61,906 nt of DNA from an uncultured Eubacteriales bacterium (GTDB taxonomy: Bacteria > Bacillota > Clostridia > Lachnospirales > Lachnospiraceae). The position numbers and the translations under genes are program-made. Positions 43,062 through 52,140 of the stretch are shown here, piece by piece. Location of the stretch: NCBI GenBank assembly GCA_900315305.1, contig OMYS01000006.1:1-61906 (forward strand), read 5' to 3'. Positions within the stretch are counted from its first letter, which is position 1; every line of letters begins with the position of its first letter. The notes beneath the pieces are model-generated. The model saw nothing but the letters and a program-made list of their open reading frames with translations, had not been told where the DNA came from and made no database searches.

Positions 43062-45059
43062 TTACGAGTACACCCGCTTCGCATCCAGCAGCTTCTGATG
43101 CTCCTTCTCTATGGTCTGCATGTCCTCATCGCTCTCTCCGGCCTGCTTCTTGTCCGCAAAGAGCTTCTCCGCGCGGTGGTACGCCTCGTCGAATTTCGAG
43201 TAGTCCTGGTCCTCAGACGGAAGCGCACTCTGTCGGTAGAGCTCTACGAGCGCCATCTTCGCGGGGATCTGGTAAGCCGACCTGTATTTCTCAGCTGCCT
43301 TGTCGAGAATCTTGGCCGCGCTGTCGTAATCCTCCTTCGCGAGCAGAAGTGTCGCGAAATTTGTCCAGTCCTCCAGCGTCTGCCCGCTGTCATTGACCAG
43401 CTTCTGATAAATATCATACGCCTTTCTGGTGTCTGTGTCAGAAAGTTCCCCGTCCTTTTTCAAAATCGAGTAATACGCAGCCCCCTCCTTGCGAAGAAGC
43501 GGCATCTGGTATTTTTCTCCGACCGCCTTCAGGGCCTCCTCTAGCGTATCGATCTCGCTCTCATAGTCCCCTTCCTTTTCATATGTCTTCGCCAGATAGT
43601 AGAGCGCCCGGAAATGAAGATCCTCATCGTCCCCCGAAAGGTCCGCGGCCTTCCGGAATTCGTCCTCCGCGTCCTCATAATTTTCCTTTCCATAGTCGAT
43701 CTCCGCGTCGACAAGCTTTATGTCCGCACTGCCGAGGCCGTACTGCTCCGCCTTCGCGATGATCTTCTCCGCCTCGTCTGTCTGCCCGTTCCTGGCAAAC
43801 GCGATTGCGAGGTCCCTGTAGCAGTCCGAATTGTCGGTTCCCAGATCGACCGCCTTTTTATAAAAGGTCACTGCGTCATTGTAGTCGTCCTGGCTGAAGT
43901 AGCTGTCCGCGATCATGTAATAGATGTCCGCCTCTTCCTGCGGATTCCGGCTGAGAATGCGCGCATAATCCTTGTCGTTCAGGATATCCGCCCCTTCAGA
44001 GATCACATCGTCATAATTGTTCTCCTCCGTCAGCTCCTTCAGGCTGCTGTACCGGCTCTGGAACTCCTCCGCCTTTCTCTGCGACGCCCCGTAGAGAAAG
44101 AGGAACACGCCGGCCGCAAATGCAATAAGAAACACGGTGGTATAAATGGTCTGTCCGCGCCGAAGACTTCTGTACTCCCGGTCGCGGAGCCACATCGTAT
44201 CGAGCGCCCTTCGCATGTCCGCGGCGCTCTGGAAGCGCTTCCCCGGATCATCCTCGATCGCGCGGTCAATAACGCGGCAGAGCTGCTCCGAGTAGATATT
44301 TCCCGGGACCTGCCAGACTCTCTGCCGCCTGGCCTTGATGTCGCGGACCTTCTGCCCTGTCATCAGTCTGAGGAAGCTCGCGCCGAGGCTGTAAATGTCC
44401 GACCGCCCGTCGATGCGGACGCTCATGTAGTCACCGCCTCTGTCATACAGCTCGCCCTGATAGACCTGCTCCGGGGAGGCGTAGCCCTCTGTGTAGCCGG
44501 ACATCTCATTTTCCATATTTGCGCGGAGAGAAATGTTGAAATCGATGAGGCACACATCTCCGTTCCGGTCGATCATGATATTCGCGGGCTTGATGTCGCG
44601 GTGAACGACCGGCGGCCGCCTCGTGTGCAGATAGTCGAGCGCCTCGAGGCTCTCGCGCAGGAAGCGCACAATGTCCGCCTCCTTAAACCGCACCCGGCGG
44701 TCAATATACTCCTGCATAGAATTTCCGTCGACATAATCCATGACTGTGTAGACATCCGACCCGTTCCGCACGAAATCATAGACCTGCGTGATGTACCGGT
44801 TCTTCAGGTTCTTCAGAATGTCCGCCTCGCGCTTCAGATCCTCCGGCGCGAGCTGGCTCACATACTCCGACTTGATCTCCTTGATGACGATCGTCTTTCC
44901 GAGGCGGAGGTGCCGGCCGAGGTACACGTCACCCACCGTTCCCTCGCCGATTTTTCTGATCACCTGATAGGTCCCGAGGTACACCTTTCCCGGCATGAGC
45001 TTCCCGGGATAGGGCGCATTCCCGCTTCCCTGAAATGAATTTCCGGTTCTTACTTCCAT
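43062..45059 (-). CDS. Membrane Ser/Thr protein kinase with extracytoplasmic TPR domain
   Basis: The Hanks-type kinase domain begins at YQVIRKIGEGTVGDVYLG. It has the ATP Lys in IVIKEIKSE, catalytic HRDIKPANIM, and TEGYASPEQ in the activation segment. The metal-binding DFG reads DFN (LIDFNISL). A single membrane helix (YTTVFLIAFAAGVFLFLYG) follows, then ~330 residues of TPR repeats that should lie outside. I prefer the ATG at 45059 because AAGGAG lies 9 bp upstream (665 aa). The GTG at 45176 overlaps the permease stop and would add 39 residues, partly encoded by a duplicated 20-bp sequence. It forms an operon with the FHA-ABC transporter genes. Confidence 0.92.
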   Translation of the reverse strand: MEVRTGNSFQGSGNAPYPGKLMPGKVYLGTYQVIRKIGEGTVGDVYLGRHLRLGKTIVIKEIKSEYVSQLAPEDLKREADILKNLKNRYITQVYDFVRNGSDVYTVMDYVDGNSMQEYIDRRVRFKEADIVRFLRESLEALDYLHTRRPPVVHRDIKPANIMIDRNGDVCLIDFNISLRANMENEMSGYTEGYASPEQVYQGELYDRGGDYMSVRIDGRSDIYSLGASFLRLMTGQKVRDIKARRQRVWQVPGNIYSEQLCRVIDRAIEDDPGKRFQSAADMRRALDTMWLRDREYRSLRRGQTIYTTVFLIAFAAGVFLFLYGASQRKAEEFQSRYSSLKELTEENNYDDVISEGADILNDKDYARILSRNPQEEADIYYMIADSYFSQDDYNDAVTFYKKAVDLGTDNSDCYRDLAIAFARNGQTDEAEKIIAKAEQYGLGSADIKLVDAEIDYGKENYEDAEDEFRKAADLSGDDEDLHFRALYYLAKTYEKEGDYESEIDTLEEALKAVGEKYQMPLLRKEGAAYYSILKKDGELSDTDTRKAYDIYQKLVNDSGQTLEDWTNFATLLLAKEDYDSAAKILDKAAEKYRSAYQIPAKMALVELYRQSALPSEDQDYSKFDEAYHRAEKLFADKKQAGESDEDMQTIEKEHQKLLDAKRVYS

Positions 45060-45172
45060 CCTGCCATGCTCCTTTTTCATCACTGCTGTCCGCTTCGAAA
45101 GCGCTGCGCCTTCACCCGTTCCCTGGACGGATCGGCCACACGCCTGCTGTCTCATCCGAAAGCGCCGCGCCT

Positions 45173-46045
45173 TCACCGTCTGTCCCTGTCGATGAACTCA
45201 AGGAACAGAATCGAAACGCCCATGTAGATCATAATGAAAATGATCAGAATCAGCCACATCTTATACACATGAAAATGGGCCGGATTATAGTCGGCGTGAT
45301 ATTTGTCCGCGAGGAACCTCGCCTGCAGGGCCTTCACGTAGTCCTCCTGCGCAGCTGTCGGCGCCGGCTCCGCGGGCTTCATTTTATTGATATTCGCGAT
45401 CGTTCCGAGCGCGTTCATGCCCCACTTGCTGATTGTGATTTTGCCGATCACGGCCGCCTTCCCCTTGAGCTCGAAGATGAAGCCGCACATGACGAGCTGG
45501 ATGATGAGAACGAACGGCATGACCGTCATCGCCGTCTCCGGCGTCTTCACGATGCAGGAAATCATCATGCCGAGAACATCCGACGCATAAATAATCAGGA
45601 AAAATGTCACGTAGAACAGGAGGTAATTCACATTTTTAAACCCGTCCGCATCGCGCATATTACTGCCGAAAATGAACACCGTGACAAGTGTCACAAGGGC
45701 CGCGTCGACCGCGCTCTGAAAGAACTCAAAGACCATGTGCGCCGTCACATAGGACGTCATGTGGAGGCCCGAGCGGTGCTCGCGCTTGATGATGCCGCGC
45801 TCGCTGCACACGGACTGAATGGAGTTGAAGATGCCGATCCAGATGCACGCGCAGATGAGCGCAAATGTGCCGTTTCTCGTCGCCGAGTACTCGGTGAACA
45901 TGTTCTTTCCCGTGACGGACGCGATCAGCGCCGTGATGATCGTCGCACTGATAAAGCCCTTCCACTGCTTCTCATTTGCAAAAATGCGGAACAGCTTGCC
46001 AACATAGATATTTGTCTGCCTGATCCTTCCCGCGTACTGCATCAC
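45173..46045 (-). CDS. ABC-2 type transporter permease
   Basis: This 290-aa membrane protein has about six transmembrane helices in the ABC-2/ABCG arrangement: a cytosolic N-terminal connecting segment (VGKLFRIFANEKQWKGF), helices around 30-50, 58-75, 105-130, 140-165 and 175-200, and a last helix near 265-285 after a ~60-residue extracellular loop. SVCSERGIIKREHRSGL is the typical coupling region. The start overlaps the ATPase stop (ATGA), and the end overlaps the GTG alternative start of the kinase gene. With the upstream ATPase it should form an exporter. The substrate is unknown. Confidence 0.88.
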   Translation of the reverse strand: MMQYAGRIRQTNIYVGKLFRIFANEKQWKGFISATIITALIASVTGKNMFTEYSATRNGTFALICACIWIGIFNSIQSVCSERGIIKREHRSGLHMTSYVTAHMVFEFFQSAVDAALVTLVTVFIFGSNMRDADGFKNVNYLLFYVTFFLIIYASDVLGMMISCIVKTPETAMTVMPFVLIIQLVMCGFIFELKGKAAVIGKITISKWGMNALGTIANINKMKPAEPAPTAAQEDYVKALQARFLADKYHADYNPAHFHVYKMWLILIIFIMIYMGVSILFLEFIDRDRR

Positions 46046-47523
46046 AGCTTCCTCCCCGCCTGCTCTCTCTGTCTTCTCATAATCGAAAATGAACGGATAA
46101 AATCATCGGCCTGCCCGTCGCCGCCCTCATCCTTCCGATTCACCTTCTTTACGATCTCCTCGAGTGATTCCGTCCCGAAGAAGCGGAACGCATTTCCGAC
46201 AGAGCCGTAGTAGGCGAGATGCCCGATGTTGTCCGCCTCGCTCTTTGCGAGGACGATGACCTTGTCGAAGAGATCGGCCGCGCGGTCCGGCGAGTGGGAA
46301 ATGACAAGAACGATCTTGCCCTTCTCTGCGATCTCGCGGAGCTCCTCCATCAGGTTGCGCGCCATATTTCCGTCGAGTCCCGAGTCCGGCTCATCGAGAA
46401 AGAAAAGTCCCGGGTCGGAAATCAGCTCAATCGCGATGCTGAGACGCTTCCGCTGCCCGCCCGAGAGCTTCGAGACCAGCTCATCCGCCTCATTGGTAAG
46501 CCCCATCTCGGCCATCACCTCGTCGACGCGCGCAAGCCGTGCCTTCTTGTCCGTTGTGATCTTTAACGGAAGCTTCAGTTTCGCCGCGTCGTCGAGTGTC
46601 CTCCGGACCGTGTCGTCCGTCCGCATGAGATCCGCCTGCGGCACAAAGCCGATCTGATGCTTCATCGTCGAAAAATGGCTGTAGATATCGGTGTCTCCGT
46701 AGAGAATGCGGCCCTTTCCCTTCTCGTATCCCATGACCGCGTTCATGAACGTCGTCTTTCCGGCGCCTGACCCGCCGAGGATCAGGACCATCTCTCCGGG
46801 CTCGACGCTGAGCCGGATATCCTTCAGCAGCGTATGCTTCCGGAAATGCACCCGCACAGAACGTTCCTTCAGATCGATCGTGAGCGGCAGATTCGTCGGC
46901 GCGCCTGCGATGTTGCAGCTCCTCACTGCCGCCGCTTTCTTCTCCAGCTGATAGAGAACGCCGTCCTCCAGCACAATGAACAGCCGTCCGTCCGCTTCGA
47001 TGACCTCTCCCGTCAGGAGCTCCCCCGGGGATACAGCCTCCGAGCCGTTTCGCATCACCGGCGTTCCGCTGCCCGTCCTTGTGAGGACGGCCCAACCGAC
47101 ATTTGACCGGCGGAAGGCGCTGCAGCCCGTGACCTGATCGATAGCCGCACGGAAGGACACACGGTTCCAGTCCTGCGCCCTGCATTTGTCGCCGAACAGA
47201 ATATAGAGATAATCATTGTCCGTCCGGATCTCTTCTTCTGAAAATGCAAGCAGATCGCCGTCCTTCAGATATGTCTTCGTCTCCTTCATAAGCGGGCGGC
47301 CGTTCAGCCTGGCACGGCCCGCTCCGCCGAATTCAACATAATAGCAGCCTCTTTCGTCCGTAAAGAAGCAGCCCTCGCTTCTGCCAAGGAACGGCGCCGG
47401 AAACACAAAGGCCCCTTCCATGTCCTCTGAGCCCCGCGTGAGGAACATCCGCTGCGGAACCCCCGCGGTTCGGACTCTTCCCCTGTAAATGAATGTAAGT
47501 CCCTTCTCTTCCATACGTTCCAA
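46042..47523 (-). CDS. ABCG-like ATPase with N-terminal FHA-like domain
   Basis: This 493-aa protein has an N-terminal ~115 residues that look like an FHA phosphothreonine-binding domain (FLGRSEGCFFTDE, then ARLNGRPL and LKDGDLLAF), followed by a second beta-rich region (about 120-220). The ABC ATPase follows: Walker A GGSGAGKTT near 260, signature LSGGQRKR, Walker B LFFLDEPDSGLD and H-loop VISHSP. The order resembles the FHA-ABC transporter Rv1747 of mycobacteria, which is a kinase substrate. The start is TTG 47523 after GGAAGG; ATG 47514 is the alternative. It heads the operon with the permease and kinase genes. Confidence 0.88.
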   Translation of the reverse strand: MERMEEKGLTFIYRGRVRTAGVPQRMFLTRGSEDMEGAFVFPAPFLGRSEGCFFTDERGCYYVEFGGAGRARLNGRPLMKETKTYLKDGDLLAFSEEEIRTDNDYLYILFGDKCRAQDWNRVSFRAAIDQVTGCSAFRRSNVGWAVLTRTGSGTPVMRNGSEAVSPGELLTGEVIEADGRLFIVLEDGVLYQLEKKAAAVRSCNIAGAPTNLPLTIDLKERSVRVHFRKHTLLKDIRLSVEPGEMVLILGGSGAGKTTFMNAVMGYEKGKGRILYGDTDIYSHFSTMKHQIGFVPQADLMRTDDTVRRTLDDAAKLKLPLKITTDKKARLARVDEVMAEMGLTNEADELVSKLSGGQRKRLSIAIELISDPGLFFLDEPDSGLDGNMARNLMEELREIAEKGKIVLVISHSPDRAADLFDKVIVLAKSEADNIGHLAYYGSVGNAFRFFGTESLEEIVKKVNRKDEGGDGQADDFIRSFSIMRRQREQAGRKL

Positions 47524-47640
47524 TCATCCTTCCAAAAATAAACAAACCCTATTTTACTCTATTGGAAGACAAAATTCAGCCTCATAATTGCATCCGGGCG
47601 CCCGGCGCCGTATTATTTGTTGTGAACGTTCCAATTTTAT

Positions 47641-47769
47641 GGTAATCATACAGCACTCCCTTGGAAAATCCTCAAAGGGGGATGGAAGGCTTGCCCGTCC
47701 GACGTCAACTGCCATTCTCTGAATGAGGAAAGCGCGAAGCGTTCCAAGTCTGAGGTGCTGAATATTACC
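47641..47769. repeat. Full-length copy of the palindromic element in the divergent promoter region
   Basis: The ends are complementary: GGTAATCATACAGCACTCCC (47641-47660) and GAGGTGCTGAATATTACC (about 47752-47769). The inner hairpin GGAAAGCGCGAAGCGTTCC lies at about 47728-47746, and GGAAGGCTTGCCCGTCC matches the internal part of the copy at 31511. It lies between the divergent ABC and zinc-ribbon operons, so it may touch their regulation. The rest of the 276-bp gap is AT-rich with no gene. Confidence 0.65.
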
Positions 47770-47799
47770 GTTTATAAAGGGATAAAGGGAGGGAAACAT

Positions 47800-50181
47800 A
47801 TGCAAAACAATGACGCTTACAATCCGGATGGATCCGGACAGGGCATGCCGCAGGGGCAGAATATGGGACAAAATCCTTACGGGCAGGGTTCATATGAACA
47901 GGCACCCTATGGACAGGCTCCGGAACAGAACCCTTACGGGCAGCCGCAGGGGCAGAATCCATATGGACAGGGGCAGGGTTATAATCCTTACGGACAGAAC
48001 CCGAATGGACAGGCTCCGTACGGACAAAATCCTTACGGACAGGCTCCGTACAAGCAGCCGAAGCAGAACCCGTTCGTAAAGATAAAGCAGTTCTTCACAT
48101 CAGGAAAAGCTGGCGGAAGGATGCCGGGCGTGAGGCAGATCATCGCAGCCGTGCTGGTCTTCATTTCCCTGCTGTTTTATCTGTGCGGAGGGTGGATCAA
48201 GCTGCCGAAGACCATCGATGGTGAGTCGGTTGACTCCTACTACTCTATCATGTATCCAACAGTCCAGAGCGTTCTCAAAAACTCCACATACCGTGATTAC
48301 ATTCAGAGCGAGCTGTCATCTGATGGAGTCAAGATTAATGTTGATAAATATGCCGACGGCATTCTGTATATGCTGAAAACCATACGTGACGGCAAGCTCA
48401 GCATGGGAGAGCTCGCAGGAAATACACGGATTATAAGCTCATTTTCAAAAGATCTGAAGCTCCTGCAGTCAGTGATCGGTTCTGAAGAAGATAATGAAGA
48501 TTATTATGACGATTCCGATTCTGACTATTTTGATGAGGAATCCTTTGAGAAAGAGAATTTCAGCGGGAGTGATCTAAGTGACCTTTCCAATCTTTCTGAT
48601 TTTTATAATCTGCTGGAAAAGATGTCCAAGGCTGTCCGCACGGCTGCTGTCCTGCTCACGCTGCTCAACGTCGCTGTAGTCCTTCTTGCAATTCTCGCGA
48701 TTGTATGGATTCTGGCTGGGCCGTCCGATCAGAAAAATATTGCAATCATTCCATACGCCTGCTCATATGTCATCAGCTTTATCACAGCCATTGTCTTTGT
48801 TGTCAAATTTAACCAGTCAATGATCAGTGACGGCAGTGCGTATGCCAAGGAAAAATCCACACTCTTCTCGCTCGGTGGCGCCGCGATCTGGGGACTCATT
48901 TTCCTCATTCTCGCGTGCGCGGTATGGTATGGGACAAAAGAGGCAACCTGGTCCGGTCTTCTCTCAAAGGCGACAGCCGGAAAAATCGGCAATACCCGGA
49001 AGAAGGGACCGTCAGCACAGGATCCGAACTACTATCCGAACCAGAGGATGAACCCGAATCAGGGATTTAATCCGAACCAGGGATTTAACCCGAACCAGGG
49101 ATTTAACCCGAATCAGGGATTTAACCCGAACCAGGGATTTAATCCGAATCAGAACTTTAATCCGAACCAGAGCTTTAATCCGAATCAGAGCTTTAACCCG
49201 AACCAGAGCTTTAATCTGAATCAGGGATTTAACCCGAATCAGGGATTTAATCCAAATCAGGGATTTAATCCGGATCAGAGCTTTAACCCGAATCAGGGCT
49301 GGGGTCCGAATCAGAACGCAGCTCCGAATCAGCCTGTAAGATCTGATGAAAATTCTCATTCGGTTCATAACGCTCAGGAAAGTCAGCCGTCCACGACAAG
49401 ACAGACAGAATCTCAGACTCCTGCTGCGAAGCAGCCGACGCCTCAGGCTTCTGCCACACAGCAGGAAGAACGCAGCGAACAGTCGCGTGAAATGGACCGC
49501 ACGGCAGAAGCTTCAATAAATCCGGCAGCTGAATCCGGCGCACCGGCTCATAACACAAATAACGACGGAAGGACCCGTGTCTTCATCCCGAAGAGAAAGA
49601 TCCACAGCTCCTCCGAGGAATCGGTTCATGTCGTACCGCTCGCTCCGGAAGCACCGAAAACTGAAAATGAGAGCTCGAAGACAGACTCCGTCCCTGATAC
49701 GCAGGACAGCCCGCAGGCAGATGCAGTCTCTGATACGCAGAACAGCCCGCAGGCAGATACAGTCTCTGATACGCAGGACAGCCCGAAGACAGACACAGTC
49801 TCTGACACGCAAGCCCGTGCGGAATCAGCAGCAAGGGCGATGGTCGACAGAGCACTTCAGCGCGAGGCAGCCGAAAAATCCGCAGCTGAATCCGCTGACA
49901 AACCTGCCGCAGAAACCGACAAGAACCCCGCAGCAGAGCCTGCCGCAGATGCTACAGCAGGCGCCGCATCTCCGGATACGGCAGACGCTCCTGCTGACGA
50001 TACGGCCCCGCTGAACCCGACCGGTGCTGATACTGCAGATACCGCTGACGCTTCTGCGGCTCCTGCACCGTCACCTGCGGCCAAGGCTCCCAGGTTCTGC
50101 ATCAAATGCGGAGCTCCTCTGAAGCCCGGCGCAAAGTTCTGCACAAAATGCGGACATCGCATCGGAGAGCGATTAAAGTAA
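47800..50181 (+). CDS. Repeat-rich membrane protein with C-terminal zinc ribbon
   Basis: This 793-aa protein has a clear modular layout. Its N terminus is PYGQ repeats (about 1-85). A membrane helix follows (about 112-130), then an extracellular-like segment of ~165 residues with an acidic stretch, and three further helices (about 285-305, 320-340, 370-390). About fifteen GFNPNQ hexapeptides (415-500) and Ser/Gln/Thr-rich linkers with SDTQDSPQADTV repeats come next. It ends in a zinc ribbon FCIKCGAPL then FCTKCGHRIG. The zinc ribbon should be cytosolic. I chose the ATG at 47800, which follows GGGAGGGAAACAT. The function is unknown; it is divergent from the FHA-ABC operon. Confidence 0.85.
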   Translation: MQNNDAYNPDGSGQGMPQGQNMGQNPYGQGSYEQAPYGQAPEQNPYGQPQGQNPYGQGQGYNPYGQNPNGQAPYGQNPYGQAPYKQPKQNPFVKIKQFFTSGKAGGRMPGVRQIIAAVLVFISLLFYLCGGWIKLPKTIDGESVDSYYSIMYPTVQSVLKNSTYRDYIQSELSSDGVKINVDKYADGILYMLKTIRDGKLSMGELAGNTRIISSFSKDLKLLQSVIGSEEDNEDYYDDSDSDYFDEESFEKENFSGSDLSDLSNLSDFYNLLEKMSKAVRTAAVLLTLLNVAVVLLAILAIVWILAGPSDQKNIAIIPYACSYVISFITAIVFVVKFNQSMISDGSAYAKEKSTLFSLGGAAIWGLIFLILACAVWYGTKEATWSGLLSKATAGKIGNTRKKGPSAQDPNYYPNQRMNPNQGFNPNQGFNPNQGFNPNQGFNPNQGFNPNQNFNPNQSFNPNQSFNPNQSFNLNQGFNPNQGFNPNQGFNPDQSFNPNQGWGPNQNAAPNQPVRSDENSHSVHNAQESQPSTTRQTESQTPAAKQPTPQASATQQEERSEQSREMDRTAEASINPAAESGAPAHNTNNDGRTRVFIPKRKIHSSSEESVHVVPLAPEAPKTENESSKTDSVPDTQDSPQADAVSDTQNSPQADTVSDTQDSPKTDTVSDTQARAESAARAMVDRALQREAAEKSAAESADKPAAETDKNPAAEPAADATAGAASPDTADAPADDTAPLNPTGADTADTADASAAPAPSPAAKAPRFCIKCGAPLKPGAKFCTKCGHRIGERLK
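49045..49318 (+). repeat. 18-bp in-frame tandem repeats encoding GFNPNQ
   Basis: About fifteen 18-bp units (AACCCGAATCAGGGATTT and close variants) lie head to tail inside the zinc-ribbon gene. They differ mostly at synonymous positions, with occasional S, N or L substitutions. They are coding, not CRISPR, and are prone to unit-number change without frameshift. Confidence 0.9.
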
Positions 50182-50195
50182 ACATGAGACAGCAA

Positions 50196-50315
50196 TTCAG
50201 CACCCCAGCCCGGAACGCTTTGCGCCCCTCGTTGAAGGCTGATGTCGTCTGACAGACCATAGCGACAGTCCTCAGACCCGGAACACTTCGCACTCCTCGC
50301 TACGGGCGCTGAATC
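50196..50315. repeat. Pair of REP-like palindromic elements
   Basis: TTCAGCACCCCAGCCCGG followed by AACGCTTTGCGCCCCTCG (50196-50231) and CCCGGAACACTTCGCACTCC (50277-50296) followed by CGCTACGGGCGCTGAAT are two adjacent family members. The outer CAGC..GCTG arms of the pair could pair with each other over the whole interval. They lie between two zinc-ribbon genes on the same strand. Confidence 0.6.
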
Positions 50316-50336
50316 TTGACAAGAAAGGAAAACATT

Positions 50337-51125
50337 ATGGCATTTCTGGAATCTCTGGGAGAGAGCATTTCCCACGCGGGCAGCGCGATCTCACAGCGCG
50401 CAAATGATTTTACGCTTCAGAACCAGCTGAAGCATTCGATCGAGCAGTGCCAGCAGCGCATCGACAGCGACTACCGCACGCTCGGCACCATGGTCTACAT
50501 GGAACGGAAGCAGATGTCGCAGGAGCCGATGAATTATGATCAGGTGATCCGCGACATCGATGACACGACGGTCTATATGAACGGCCAGATCGCCCAGTAC
50601 GACCAGCTCCGCGGCGTCGTCCGCTGCCCGAACTGCGGGGCGGAGGTGGCAGTCGGCACGCCGTACTGCATGCGCTGCGGTGCGCCGATCGCCGCAGCGC
50701 AGCAGGGCATGGGGCCGCAGTATGCAGGCCAGCCGTATGCACAGCAGCCTGTGGATCAGCCTCAGGGACAGCCGTACATGCAGCAGCCCATGGATCAGAC
50801 GCAGGGACAGTCATACGAACAGCAGCCTGTGGACCAGCCGCAAGGACAGCCATACGAACAGCAACCCATGGATCAGCAGCAGGACCAGCCGCAGCCTGAA
50901 GGCCAGACACAGCCCGTGAATCAGCCCGCCGAACCATACGCGCAGCAGCCCATGGAGCAGGCACAGGATCAGCCCGCAGACCAACCGCAGGACCAGCCTT
51001 CCGCAGATCCCGTCTCAGACGCGCAGAACATCTGCCCGAGCTGTGGGAAGCCCTACAAGCCCGGCACACGCTTCTGCACCCGCTGCGGCGCAAGCCTTGT
51101 TAGAACGGAGAATGAGCAGAAATGA
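50337..51125 (+). CDS. Soluble coiled-coil protein with two zinc ribbons and Gln/Pro repeats
   Basis: The N-terminal ~95 residues of this 262-aa protein are helical (LKHSIEQCQQRIDSDYRTLG), probably coiled coil. A zinc ribbon follows at about 97-120 (RCPNCGAEV then YCMRCGAPI). A long Gln/Pro/Tyr-rich repeat (QQPMDQPQGQPY-like, about 130-225) leads to a second zinc ribbon at the C terminus (ICPSCGKPY then FCTRCGASL). No membrane segment is seen, which sets it apart from its neighbours. The ATG at 50337 follows AAAGGAAAACATT. Its stop overlaps the L,D-transpeptidase start (ATGA), so the two are translated together. Confidence 0.85.
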   Translation: MAFLESLGESISHAGSAISQRANDFTLQNQLKHSIEQCQQRIDSDYRTLGTMVYMERKQMSQEPMNYDQVIRDIDDTTVYMNGQIAQYDQLRGVVRCPNCGAEVAVGTPYCMRCGAPIAAAQQGMGPQYAGQPYAQQPVDQPQGQPYMQQPMDQTQGQSYEQQPVDQPQGQPYEQQPMDQQQDQPQPEGQTQPVNQPAEPYAQQPMEQAQDQPADQPQDQPSADPVSDAQNICPSCGKPYKPGTRFCTRCGASLVRTENEQK

Positions 51126-52078
51126 AGAAAGGACACGGCTTTACCGTCATGACCATCATTCTCTGCGCACTGCTTGTCATTTCGCTTGCGATGAACGGTC
51201 TTCTCTTTGGCCGCCTCCAGAAAATGCAGATCGACTATGCGCGTCTTAAAAATCAGCTCGCAGCAGAGAGCTCTGCCAAGGCCGCTTCAGACACAGTCTC
51301 TTCGGATGAGGTTTCCGTGAGCACCGCCTCAGGATCTGCGTCGTCCACGCAGACAGCATCTTCTTCCGCGTCCTCCGCATCCGCCGGCCAGGACGCGCAG
51401 GCGGCCGCCACGGCGGCGCAAACAGACACCGCTGCGGCCCAGGCAGGGACCGCCGCACAGGCGGAGCCGGCATCTCCCCAGCAGACAGATACAAAGGCCG
51501 CCGGCCTTAAGGTCGCGTCATCGTACAACGAGCTGATCCTTGTCGAGGCATCGGGAACGACATGCACCGTGAGCTTTCACCAGAAGGGGGCCGACGGCGT
51601 GTGGTCCCAGCTCCTTGAGACGAGCGGTTATATCGGCCGGAACGGTCTCGGAAAGACAGCGGAAGGCGACGGAAAGACGCCGGTCGGCGTGTATTCTGCA
51701 GGCACTGCATTTGGCAGTCGGCCGGACCCGGGCTGCCCGGCCGGCTATCTGCAGGTCGACAGCTCCTACTACTGGATCGATGACCCGTCCTCGCAGTATT
51801 ACAACCGCCTCGTCTCGACAAATGAGGTGCAGCAGGATTGGAGCAGCGGCGAAAATATTGTCGGCATCGGCAGCGCCTACGACTATGTGCTCTCGATCGG
51901 CTACAACAGTGACTGCACGCCGGGGCTCGGCTCCGCCGTCTTTCTCCACTGCTCGACGGGCAGGCCGACCGCCGGCTGCGTCTCTATCCCTGAAAATGAG
52001 ATGATCACCATCCTGCAGAACCTGACGGACGGCTGTGCGTTCGTAATCGACACGCCGGAAAATATCAGCTCCTACTGA
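51122..52078 (+). CDS. L,D-transpeptidase (YkuD domain)
   Basis: This 318-aa protein has an N-terminal membrane anchor (about 7-28), a Ser/Ala/Thr/Gln-rich stalk (40-130) and a YkuD catalytic domain to the end. The active-site segment reads FLHCSTGRPTAGCVSIPE, with the conserved His and the nucleophilic Cys in AGCVS. Such enzymes make 3-3 peptidoglycan crosslinks or attach proteins to the wall. Overlap with the zinc-ribbon coiled-coil gene and closeness to the next zinc-ribbon gene tie envelope modification to this cluster. Confidence 0.92.
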   Translation: MKKGHGFTVMTIILCALLVISLAMNGLLFGRLQKMQIDYARLKNQLAAESSAKAASDTVSSDEVSVSTASGSASSTQTASSSASSASAGQDAQAAATAAQTDTAAAQAGTAAQAEPASPQQTDTKAAGLKVASSYNELILVEASGTTCTVSFHQKGADGVWSQLLETSGYIGRNGLGKTAEGDGKTPVGVYSAGTAFGSRPDPGCPAGYLQVDSSYYWIDDPSSQYYNRLVSTNEVQQDWSSGENIVGIGSAYDYVLSIGYNSDCTPGLGSAVFLHCSTGRPTAGCVSIPENEMITILQNLTDGCAFVIDTPENISSY

Positions 52079-52140
52079 CATTTTCTGCAACCGTATGCCG
52101 TGTCATAGCGCCAGCATTCATTTATAAGAGAGGGAAATGT

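Noticed and set aside
43614..45038. Long plus-strand open frame (474 codons) opposite the kinase
   Set aside because: Antisense shadow of the kinase gene produced by high GC at third positions; no domain or ribosome site.
49045..49318. Regular repeats considered as a CRISPR array
   Set aside because: The units are 18 bp, contiguous without spacers and in frame with a long coding sequence.
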